A stretch of 38,531 nucleotides of DNA, from positions 1-38,531 of the forward strand of contig JASLHL010000106.1 of assembly GCA_030152225.1 (NCBI GenBank), written 5' to 3'. The notes below the pieces were generated by a model. It was not told the origin of the DNA, did no database searches, and saw only the letters and a program-made list of their open reading frames with translations. Below are positions 1 through 7,439 of this stretch, piece after piece (the first letter of the stretch is position 1; each line of letters starts with the position of its first letter). The DNA comes from Flavobacterium sp. Lineage in GTDB: Bacteria > Bacteroidota > Bacteroidia > Flavobacteriales > Flavobacteriaceae. The position numbers and the translations under genes are program-made.

Positions 1-227
1 AAGTAGACGTATCGTTAAATTTTTTAACTTTTTTATTTTTCTCTACTGCTAGCAAATTCAGCGGTTAAAATAGATCCTCTACGTATACCATTACTACATT
101 GATTCCCTCTTGATTGCCTTTCAGATCACTAGGAATAAAACAATATAGTTGAGCGAGGTCAACTCAACGTTTAAAAGTATAAATGAGGCAGTATTCTACT
201 TGTATTGGACGCGGTAATAACTGCAAC

Positions 228-257
228 AAAAAAGCGATGCCTAGGCATCGCTTTTTT
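228..257 (-). terminator. Intrinsic terminator, cyclo-ligase operon
   Basis: A perfect 30-base palindrome: A-tract, stem GCGATGC, loop CTAG, stem GCATCGC, T-tract. It overlaps the stop codon of the leftward cyclo-ligase gene, so it should end that transcript. The symmetric A/T tracts would also let it act on rightward transcription. Confidence 0.85.
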
Positions 258-822
258 ATTTAAACGTATAAATTTCTGTTGGAGTAATGCAATAATCAAG
301 TGCGATATCTAATTCAGATACTTCATCTATAGATGGAATGGCTTCAAAAAAACTAAGTCCTACTTTGATGACCTCTGGTTTACATTTTTGTAAAAATCGA
401 TCGTAAAATCCCTTGCCATATCCCACGCGATTTCCCTGTCGATCAAAGGCAAGTAAGGGAACAAAAACAACATCGAGTTGGGTTTCTTGGATTTCAATTC
501 CCCCTTGTGGTTCTGGTATACCATAGGTATTTACACGCAAAACAGTATTATCCGTTAAGAGATAATGTTGCATCTCGCCTGTTTTAAAATCTGACTTAGA
601 CAGTACGATATTCTTATCCTTGCCTGCTAAAACTTGCAACAAATAGTCCGTGTCTATTTCTTTTTTTGCTACAATTGATAGAAACAAGTGATAGTTGGTT
701 TTATCCCAAATGGGCAAACGCAGCGCTTGATTGGCGATGGCCAGACTTTTGTCGTCAATTTCTTCTGGAGACAAGGCCTCTCTCGCTTGAATATAGGTTT
801 GACGCAAGGTATTTTTATTCAT
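256..822 (-). CDS. 5-formyltetrahydrofolate cyclo-ligase
   Basis: 188 aa, cytoplasmic. Converts 5-formyl-THF to 5,10-methenyl-THF with ATP, returning the storage folate to one-carbon metabolism. The family signature is visible near the C-terminus as R-V-G-Y-G-K-G-F-Y-D-R (about residues 132-142), the glycine-rich ATP/phosphate loop of this family. The N-terminal KNTLRQTYIQAREALS stretch also fits, and the length is normal (180-200 aa). The start codon lies inside the last codons of the upstream AstE/AspA-like gene (8-base overlap), so the two are probably co-transcribed and translationally coupled. I see no functional link between them beyond this. Confidence 0.93.
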   Translation of the reverse strand: MNKNTLRQTYIQAREALSPEEIDDKSLAIANQALRLPIWDKTNYHLFLSIVAKKEIDTDYLLQVLAGKDKNIVLSKSDFKTGEMQHYLLTDNTVLRVNTYGIPEPQGGIEIQETQLDVVFVPLLAFDRQGNRVGYGKGFYDRFLQKCKPEVIKVGLSFFEAIPSIDEVSELDIALDYCITPTEIYTFK

Positions 823-1771
823 TGCTTACATTTTTTGACAGGTGAAAAATAGCATCGCCTTGGTATACAATAGGCGAATCATTAACATTGATGACGTATC
901 CACTGTTTGGTGCTTTGACCATCACATTTTCCTTTCCGTAGGGATCTGAGATAAACGCGAGGGCTTCTCCTTTACGCACATAAGTACCCACGGCAACTTG
1001 ATCGTGCATTAAGCCTGATTGTTTTGCGCGTACCCAAACAGACTGGGTAATCACCACCATTTTATCCGTGCGATTTTCAACGTCAAACTCTTCGCGTAAC
1101 ATATCAAAGTGACGCAGTACGCGTTTGGTTCCTTCTACGCCCATTTTAGAAATATCCGCATTGATATCTAGCGACTTTCCTCCTTCAAAAAGCAACATTT
1201 TTACCCCGCGCTTTGCACAAGCATTTCGAAAGGATCCCGTAATTTGGTTAGAATACAGTAAAAAAGGAGGGTGAAAGATAGCTGCTAAAGGTTCTAAACT
1301 TTCCTTGTCGTCTGTAGCAATGCGCAATTGAGGCGCATTAAAACGGCTCTGTCCCCCTGCGTGAAAGTCGATCACAAAATCAACATGTGGAATAATATGC
1401 GTTAGAATATGGTAGGCAAAACGCCCAGCCAACGATCCTGTTTTACTTCCAGGAAATACGCGATTCAAATCGCGTCCATCGGGAAATTCGCGAGTTTTAT
1501 TAATAAACCCAAAGATATTAATCACAGGAATACAGATAATCGTTCCACGCTTCGGTCGGTTTAATCCACTGTGTACAATTTGACGGACAATATCTACGCC
1601 ATTGAGCTCATCTCCATGCAATCCTGCTGATAGCAAAATAGTAGGTCCGTCCTCCAATGCTCGGGAAATAATTACGGGAATCTTTAATTTGGTTGCCGTA
1701 TGCAATCGCGCAATTTCTAAATGTACGGTCTTGCTCTCTCCAGGTAGAATAACTTCCTCTAATATCTTCAT
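815..1771 (-). CDS. Succinylglutamate desuccinylase/aspartoacylase-family protein
   Basis: 318 aa M14-like zinc amidohydrolase. The metal ligands of the AstE/AspA family are visible: H52-G-D-E55 (HxxE), a second histidine at H137 in DFHAGG, and the substrate-binding segment R100-D-L-N-R104. The last ~60 residues (VKAPNSGYVINV... followed by GDAIFHL) resemble a small beta-hammerhead/lipoyl-like fold, as in the longer 'deacylase' branch of the family. No signal peptide is visible, so it is probably cytoplasmic. The true substrate is unknown; AstE-type arginine catabolism is unlikely because no other ast genes are nearby. In other bacteria such genes often sit beside rimK, which is absent here. 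It overlaps the cyclo-ligase start by 8 bases. Confidence 0.85.
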   Translation of the reverse strand: MKILEEVILPGESKTVHLEIARLHTATKLKIPVIISRALEDGPTILLSAGLHGDELNGVDIVRQIVHSGLNRPKRGTIICIPVINIFGFINKTREFPDGRDLNRVFPGSKTGSLAGRFAYHILTHIIPHVDFVIDFHAGGQSRFNAPQLRIATDDKESLEPLAAIFHPPFLLYSNQITGSFRNACAKRGVKMLLFEGGKSLDINADISKMGVEGTKRVLRHFDMLREEFDVENRTDKMVVITQSVWVRAKQSGLMHDQVAVGTYVRKGEALAFISDPYGKENVMVKAPNSGYVINVNDSPIVYQGDAIFHLSKNVSNE

Positions 1772-1822
1772 AACTCGCTTTTTTTCGAGAAGTGAAGATA
1801 GTGAAATTCTTTTATTTTGTGT

Positions 1823-1886
1823 GGTTTGTTTGTTGCGCGGTTTGCTCGTTGCGCGGTTTGTTTGTTGTGCGAGTTGCTCGTTGTAA
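1823..1886. repeat. Four tandem 16-bp repeats
   Basis: Four head-to-tail 16-base units of the form GGTTTGYTYGTTGYGC at 1823, 1839, 1855 and 1871. The first three differ at only a few positions and the fourth is degenerate. They lie in the gap between lspA and the AstE/AspA-like gene. No coding role is apparent; this looks like a slippage-prone minisatellite, possibly affecting expression of the gene starting at 1771. Confidence 0.85.
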
Positions 1887-1939
1887 GGATTGTGGTTTAG
1901 TACGTTTGCACTCAGCCAGATGATTTCACCCTTAACACA

Positions 1940-1971
<32 letters not shown>

Positions 1972-1986
1972 CCCTCACTAATCAAG

Positions 1987-2580
1987 CTAGTTTTTAAAAA
2001 TGCGTTTATTCCAAACAATTAGAATCCCCACACCTACGGAGATTGCGGTATCGGCAAAATTGAAAATGGCGTTAAAAAAAGTAAAGTACTTACCGCCCCA
2101 GATTGGCAGCCATTCTGGCAAGTTACCACGCCAAATAGGAAAATACAGCATATCCACTACTTTTCCATGGAAAAAGGTTCCATAGGGTTTATCCGAGAAC
2201 AACGTTGCTAATTGGTGCGTACTATCGTTGAAAATAACACCGTAGAACATCGAATCAATGATATTACCTACTGCACCTGCTAAAATTAAAGAAATAGCCA
2301 CAATCAAGTAATTTGAAAGCTTTTTCTTGATGGAATCGTGTAACCACCAGCCAATACCAAAAACGGCGATAATTCTAAATAGCGTTAATGCCAATTTTCC
2401 ATAGTCTCCAGGAAGGGAAACTCCCCAAGCCATACCTTCATTTTCTATAAAGTGAATCCTGAACCAGTCAAAGACAAAAATCTCTTCGTCTAACAAAAAA
2501 TTCGTTTTGATATAAATCTTTGACCACTGGTCGATAATTAAAATTATAGCAACTAGTAAATAGGCTTTCTTTACTGACAT
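1987..2580 (-). CDS. lspA: Lipoprotein signal peptidase (signal peptidase II)
   Basis: 197 aa inner-membrane aspartic protease that cleaves the signal peptide of diacylated prolipoproteins. Four hydrophobic segments are visible. The catalytic aspartates are D143 in KVVDML and D177 in NFADTAI; the conserved GNIID box is near residues 105-109, and NEGMAWG near 47-53 matches the family N-x-G-x-x-(F/W)-G segment. About 30 extra residues lie between GNIID and KVVD, which I believe is common in Bacteroidota. I chose ATG at 2580: a longer reading needs a TTG at 2599-2601, which falls inside a perfect TAnnTTTG promoter box. Its clients include the several lipoproteins encoded in this window. Confidence 0.95.
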   Translation of the reverse strand: MSVKKAYLLVAIILIIDQWSKIYIKTNFLLDEEIFVFDWFRIHFIENEGMAWGVSLPGDYGKLALTLFRIIAVFGIGWWLHDSIKKKLSNYLIVAISLILAGAVGNIIDSMFYGVIFNDSTHQLATLFSDKPYGTFFHGKVVDMLYFPIWRGNLPEWLPIWGGKYFTFFNAIFNFADTAISVGVGILIVWNKRIFKN

Positions 2581-2598
2581 TCTTTTCTCTTTTACAGG

Positions 2599-2606
2599 CA
2601 AATGTA
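2599..2606 (-). promoter_or_regulatory. Candidate -7 box for lspA
   Basis: Leftward TACATTTG is an exact match to the Bacteroidota -7 consensus TAnnTTTG, about 19 bases upstream of the lspA ATG. It follows directly after the terminator at 2623-2654. No clear -33 TTG is present, so this rests on the -7 match and the context. Confidence 0.45.
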
Positions 2607-2622
2607 AACGATTTTACGTGAT

Positions 2623-2654
2623 AAAAAAAACGCTCCTTTAGTTAAAAGAGCGTT
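2623..2654 (-). terminator. Terminator between dksA-like gene and lspA
   Basis: On the leftward strand a stem AACGCTC/GAGCGTT (extended with one mismatch by TTT/AAA) is followed by a run of eight T residues. It lies 12 bases after the DksA-like gene and before lspA, so part of the ileS transcript should stop here. Confidence 0.75.
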
Positions 2655-2665
2655 GTTTTTATGAT

Positions 2666-3052
2666 TTATCGTTGCATATTTTTTGCTTCAATACTCATGG
2701 TTGCGTGAGGGACTAATTTTAATCGTTCTTTATCAATTAATTTACCTGTCACTTTACACAATCCATAGGTTTTATTTTCGATGCGAATTAATGCATTTTT
2801 TAAATCGCGAATGAACTTCTCTTGGCGAATAGCCAATTGTGAATTTGCCTCTTTGGACATTGTTTCACTACCTTCTTCAAATGCTTTAAACGTAGGAGAT
2901 GTATCATCTGTCCCGTTGTTTAAATCATTCATATATGCACTCTTGATCAATTCTAAATCAGCTTGTGCTTTTTCAATTTTAGCTTGAATCAACTCTTTGA
3001 ACTCTGCCAACTCTGCGTCAGAATAACGTACTAATTCGCCAGTCTCTTTCAT
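2666..3052 (-). CDS. TraR/DksA-family protein with degenerate zinc finger
   Basis: 128 aa. The N-terminal two-thirds (about 10-90) reads as a long charged helical hairpin like the DksA coiled coil. The C-terminal YGLCKVTGKLIDKERL segment matches the TraR/DksA zinc-finger region, with the typical following VPHAT and SIEAKN. Only one cysteine remains where a four-cysteine finger is expected, and the DxxDxA tip motif is not recognisable (NNGTDDTSPT instead). Known family members bind the RNA polymerase secondary channel and work with ppGpp; whether this one does is inference. It starts 10 bases after ileS, so the two are co-transcribed, and a terminator separates it from lspA. Confidence 0.85.
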   Translation of the reverse strand: MKETGELVRYSDAELAEFKELIQAKIEKAQADLELIKSAYMNDLNNGTDDTSPTFKAFEEGSETMSKEANSQLAIRQEKFIRDLKNALIRIENKTYGLCKVTGKLIDKERLKLVPHATMSIEAKNMQR

Positions 3053-3062
3053 AATTTTAATT

Positions 3063-6000
3063 TTATTTTAAAATTAATACTCGCGTTTTCAGCTCATCAA
3101 ACTCTACATCTACACCGTTTTCTAATGTTTCTACAAATTCTAATGTATGAGTTAATGTTTCAGATTTAATATAATCCTCATTTGCTAAAACAGCTTCTCT
3201 TATTTCTACTACATCTTGCAATGTAACTTTTACTTTATCTGTTACTTCGAATCCACAATCTTTTCTAATATTCTGGATGCGGTTTACTAATTCTCTAGCA
3301 ATCCCTTCTTTTTTCAATTGTTCTGTGATGGTAATATCCAGAGCAACAGTAATTCCTCCTTCATTGGCTACTAACCATCCTTCAATATCTTGAGAGGTAA
3401 TCTCTACGTCTGAAAGTGTTAATATAATACTTTTTTCCGTTAATTTTAAAACAATTTCTCCGTTTTTCTCAATTTCAGAAATATTTTCTTGGGTGAAATT
3501 TTGTATTTCCTTAGCAATCAACCCCATATCTTTTCCAAAACGCGGTCCTAATGTTTTAAAATTAGGTTTGATTTGCTTCACCAAAATTCCTGAAGCATCA
3601 TCTAACAGCTCAATTTCTTTCACGTTAACCTCTGCTTTGATCAAATCCTCAATCGCTTGTATCTCTAAACGTTGATTCTCATCCAAGATAGGAATCATAA
3701 TACGTTGCAGCGGTTGACGTACTTTAATCATTTCTTTTTTACGTAAAGAAAGAACCAAAGAAGAAATCACCTGTGCTTTGTGCATTCTGCTCTCTAATCC
3801 CGTATCAACGAATGACGCATCGAATTTTGGAAAATCAGCCAAATGTACAGATTCTACTTGTTCTTTATTCGTCACTAATGTTAAGTCTCTGTAAAGTCTA
3901 TCCATAAAGAATGGAGCAATCGGAGCACCTAATTTAGAAACCGTAATTAAACAGGTATACAACGTTTGATACGCGGCTATTTTATCCTGAGCGTATTCTC
4001 CTTTCCAGAATCTTCTACGGCATAAACGCACGTACCAGTTACTCAAGTTTTCTGTTACAAATTCTGTAATCGCTCTTGCTGCACGTGTTGGTTCGTAATC
4101 ACCATAGCACTCATCTACTTTTTGTACTAACGTATTCAATTCGGATAAGATCCAACGGTCAATTTCTGGACGATCCTTTAATGGAACCTCAGCTTCTGAA
4201 TAGTTGAAACCATCAATATTAGCATACAGTGCAAAGAAGTTATAGGTGTTATATAAAGTTCCAAAGAACTTTCTTCTAACTTCTGTAATTCCTTCTAAAT
4301 CGAACTTTAAGTTATCCCATGGGTTGGCATTGGAAATCATATACCAACGCGTTGCATCCGGGCCATGTTCCGCTAGTGTTTCAAAAGGATCGATGGTATT
4401 GCCTAAACTCTTAGACATTTTCAATCCATTTTTATCCAAAACTAAACCATTCGACACCACATTTTTATAGGCCTTTGTATCAAATACCAAGGTTGCAATT
4501 GCGTGTAGGGTATAGAACCATCCACGGGTTTGATCCACTCCTTCTGCGATAAAATCTGCAGGATAGGCTCCATTTTGATCTACCAACTCTTTATTTTCAA
4601 ACGGATAGTGCCATTGTGCGTATGGCATAGACCCCGAATCAAACCATACGTCAATCAGATCTGCTTCGCGATACATTGGTTTTCCACTAGGAGAAACAAG
4701 TACAATCGCATCGACCACATTTTTGTGTAAATCGATTTTGTCGTAGTTTTCTTCCGACATATCTCCTACCACAAATCCCTCATACGGATTGTTTTCTTGG
4801 AAACCAGCAGCTTTTGATTTTGCAATCTCCGCCATCATTTGTTCCATAGAACCAATGATTAACTCTTCTGTTTTGTCTTCTGTTCTCCAGATTGGAAGAG
4901 GAATACCCCAATAACGCGAACGAGATAAGTTCCAGTCGTTGGCATTTTTCAACCAATTTCCAAAACGTCCTTCTCCTGTTGCTTTTGGTTTCCAGTTAAT
5001 CGTCTCATTCAATTCGAACATGCGGTCTTTTACTTCCGTGATCTTGATAAACCAAGAATCTAAAGGATAGTATAATACTGGTTTATTCGTTCTCCAGCAA
5101 TGTGGATAACTGTGCACGTATTTTTCTACTTTGAATGCTTTATTTTCTTCTTTTAATTTGATGGCAATTTCAACGTCTACCGAACGTTCTGGTGCAGTTC
5201 CGTCGTCATAATACTCATTCTTCACGTATTTTCCACCAAACTCTTCCCCCATTTCTTTGACAAAGCGACCTTGTAAGTCTACCAAAGGCACAGGATTTCC
5301 TTCAACATCTAAAATTAACATAGGAGGAACTTCAGGTGTAGCTTCTTTCGCTACTTTCGCATCATCCGCACCAAAAGTAGGAGCTGTATGTACAATACCC
5401 GTACCATCTTCTGTCGTTACGAAGTCACCCGAAATCACTCTAAATGCATCTTCTGGGTTTTGATAAGGCAAGGTATATGGAAGTAATTGCTCGTATTTAA
5501 TCCCCACCAAATCAGCTCCTTTGAACGATTTAACGATAAAATACGGGATCTTTTTATCTCCCTCTTGGTAGGCGTCTACTTCGGCTGCCGTTTCTACTGC
5601 TGTAAATTTTCCTGCAAATTGCTTGCCAACTAATGCACTAGCCAAAATTACTTGAATAGGCTCTCCTGTATATTGGTTGAATGATTGAACCAATACATAG
5701 TCAATTTTAGGGCCTACGGTTAAAGCGGTATTCGATGGCAACGTCCAAGGTGTTGTCGTCCAAGCCAAGAAGTGAATCGTCCCCAATTCTTGTAAAAAGT
5801 CAGGAAGCGTTGCTTCTATAGCTTTAAACTGCGCTACAACTGTTGTATCTGTTACATCTTTATACGCGCCTGGTTGGTTGATCTCATGCGAAGACAAACC
5901 TGTACCAGCTTTGGGCGAATAGGGTTGGATGGTGTATCCTTTATACAATAAATTTTTGTCGTAAATCTGTTTTAACAACCACCAAACAGACTCCATATAC

Positions 6001-6467
6001 TTTGGTTTATAGGTAACATATGGATCTTCCATATCTACCCAATACCCCATTTGTTGTGTCAATTCATTCCACAAATCTGTATAACGCATCACCGTACGCT
6101 TACAAGCTTGATTATATTCTTCGATGGTAATTTTTACCCCGATATCTTCTTTTGTAATCCCTAATTCTTTCTCTGTACCTAACTCAACAGGCAATCCATG
6201 AGTATCCCAGCCTGCTTTTCGCTTGACTTGAAATCCTTTTTGCGTTTTATATCGACAAAAAATATCTTTAATCGTACGAGCCATTACGTGGTGAATACCA
6301 GGTTTTCCATTAGCTGAAGGTGGTCCTTCAAAAAATACGAAAGGCTTATTATCCTCTCTCGTACTAATACTTTTTTCGAATATTGATTGTTCTTTCCAAA
6401 ATGCCAGCATCTCAGCTGCTACCCCTGACATATCAAGATTCTTATATTCTGTAAATTTAGTGCTCAT
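3063..6467 (-). CDS. ileS: Isoleucyl-tRNA synthetase, type 2, with GIHH signature
   Basis: 1134 aa class I synthetase that charges tRNA-Ile. Visible: N-terminal catalytic segment FFEGPPSANGKPG, then G57-I-H-H60 where canonical enzymes have HIGH; WDTHGLPVE; the editing (CP1) domain with TTPWTLPSNTA; SRYWGIPLPIW; and an intact K683-M-S-K-S687. The C-terminus lacks the CxxC zinc motif of E. coli-type IleS1 and the protein is long, so it belongs with the eukaryote-like IleS2 group. The swapped first and third positions of HIGH are those reported for mupirocin hyper-resistant IleS2. It heads an operon with the DksA-like gene 10 bases downstream. A weak leftward -7-like box (TAAATTCG, 6501-6508) is upstream. 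Confidence 0.97.
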   Translation of the reverse strand: MSTKFTEYKNLDMSGVAAEMLAFWKEQSIFEKSISTREDNKPFVFFEGPPSANGKPGIHHVMARTIKDIFCRYKTQKGFQVKRKAGWDTHGLPVELGTEKELGITKEDIGVKITIEEYNQACKRTVMRYTDLWNELTQQMGYWVDMEDPYVTYKPKYMESVWWLLKQIYDKNLLYKGYTIQPYSPKAGTGLSSHEINQPGAYKDVTDTTVVAQFKAIEATLPDFLQELGTIHFLAWTTTPWTLPSNTALTVGPKIDYVLVQSFNQYTGEPIQVILASALVGKQFAGKFTAVETAAEVDAYQEGDKKIPYFIVKSFKGADLVGIKYEQLLPYTLPYQNPEDAFRVISGDFVTTEDGTGIVHTAPTFGADDAKVAKEATPEVPPMLILDVEGNPVPLVDLQGRFVKEMGEEFGGKYVKNEYYDDGTAPERSVDVEIAIKLKEENKAFKVEKYVHSYPHCWRTNKPVLYYPLDSWFIKITEVKDRMFELNETINWKPKATGEGRFGNWLKNANDWNLSRSRYWGIPLPIWRTEDKTEELIIGSMEQMMAEIAKSKAAGFQENNPYEGFVVGDMSEENYDKIDLHKNVVDAIVLVSPSGKPMYREADLIDVWFDSGSMPYAQWHYPFENKELVDQNGAYPADFIAEGVDQTRGWFYTLHAIATLVFDTKAYKNVVSNGLVLDKNGLKMSKSLGNTIDPFETLAEHGPDATRWYMISNANPWDNLKFDLEGITEVRRKFFGTLYNTYNFFALYANIDGFNYSEAEVPLKDRPEIDRWILSELNTLVQKVDECYGDYEPTRAARAITEFVTENLSNWYVRLCRRRFWKGEYAQDKIAAYQTLYTCLITVSKLGAPIAPFFMDRLYRDLTLVTNKEQVESVHLADFPKFDASFVDTGLESRMHKAQVISSLVLSLRKKEMIKVRQPLQRIMIPILDENQRLEIQAIEDLIKAEVNVKEIELLDDASGILVKQIKPNFKTLGPRFGKDMGLIAKEIQNFTQENISEIEKNGEIVLKLTEKSIILTLSDVEITSQDIEGWLVANEGGITVALDITITEQLKKEGIARELVNRIQNIRKDCGFEVTDKVKVTLQDVVEIREAVLANEDYIKSETLTHTLEFVETLENGVDVEFDELKTRVLILK

Positions 6468-6725
6468 CGTTATTATTCTACTATTTTTTAATCAATTGGG
6501 CGAATTTACGCATTTTCATTTAATTACAGCTCAAATTATTGCTACTAAAAAGAGCAAAAAAAGGTTTTTTTGGATGAATTTGCGTTTTTTATAGGATGGT
6601 AAGAAGCAAAAACATACGGTTTGCTTAATCTAGCTTTTGTAGCTTGTGGAATTTATTCTTGGGAAAATTTGTTTTTATCGTATTTAACAGTCACAATTGA
6701 CTGGGCAAAAACAAAGTATGCTACT

Positions 6726-7439
6726 TCACGAAAAAACCTCTTTCAAAATCTCTAACGACTTGGGCTTCTTAAATGCTGTAAAATGCACTTCATAATATTT
6801 CATCAAGAGAGCCAATAACGTTTTTCTATCACGAGACGAAAATATTTTTTGATCAGATTCAAAGCCTAAACGCAGGAGTCGCTTAAACAAAAAAGTTTCC
6901 TCCCCATCAAAGCAACTAGCCACGTGTACATTGGTAAAAACACCTTCTACCCAGTCAAAGTAATGGCATTCCATCTCAGAGGAATCTGGGTAAAAGCCAA
7001 GGTATTTGGTGAGTTCCACTAAAAGTAACAGATGAAAATTTGCGGTTTCATCATGTGTATCCAACCAAAGTAAGGCAGCTTCAATAAACGTATAAAATTG
7101 TTCATCGCGTTCTTGCTCGCTGACAATCATGCTCAATATTTCGCTGACAAAAAGAGCAATGCTATTTTTAGAAAAATCATAGTAAATCGTTTGATAGACT
7201 TGATCGACTTTAATCTCTTTGAAATACTCCATTCCCCCTTTATTTTTAAAGGAAAAAGTAATATCCAACAACATCAACGGCTGAAAATACGCAATTTTCT
7301 GTGCATTTTTCCCTTTAGCGAAAGCGTTGCGTACAAAAAAAGTCTGAATTCCCACTTCTTTTGTCAAGCACTTAACAATCAAACTTTTATCTTGATATTT
7401 TATGGACTGTAAGACGATGGCCTTTGTCTGTATAACCAT
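6726..7439 (-). CDS. recO: DNA repair protein RecO
   Basis: 237 aa. Helps RecF/RecR load RecA on SSB-coated single strands and anneals complementary strands. The N-terminus (MVIQTKAIVLQSIKYQDKS) is the conserved start of the RecO OB-fold, followed by KGKNAQK and the basic QPL... strand. The helical C-terminal half includes the typical LTKYLGFYP motif. The zinc-binding cysteine pairs of some RecO proteins are not present as CxxC; only isolated cysteines remain near residues 159 and 174. The ATG shares one base with the porZ stop codon (TAATG), so it is translationally coupled to porZ. It is followed by 258 bases without a gene before ileS. Confidence 0.92.
   Translation of the reverse strand: MVIQTKAIVLQSIKYQDKSLIVKCLTKEVGIQTFFVRNAFAKGKNAQKIAYFQPLMLLDITFSFKNKGGMEYFKEIKVDQVYQTIYYDFSKNSIALFVSEILSMIVSEQERDEQFYTFIEAALLWLDTHDETANFHLLLLVELTKYLGFYPDSSEMECHYFDWVEGVFTNVHVASCFDGEETFLFKRLLRLGFESDQKIFSSRDRKTLLALLMKYYEVHFTAFKKPKSLEILKEVFS

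Noticed and set aside
1..227. Possible 3' end of a gene entering from the left edge
   Set aside because: Short open stretches exist (plus-strand frames to about 52 and 67) but give no recognisable protein tail; not enough to call.
1602..1886. Open frame of 94 codons on the plus strand
   Set aside because: Antisense to the conserved AstE/AspA-like gene, and its end is built from the 16-bp tandem repeats; no recognisable domain.
2581..2601. TTG start giving a longer LspA
   Set aside because: The TTG lies within the best promoter -7 match, and the added residues precede the natural MSVKKAYLL start.
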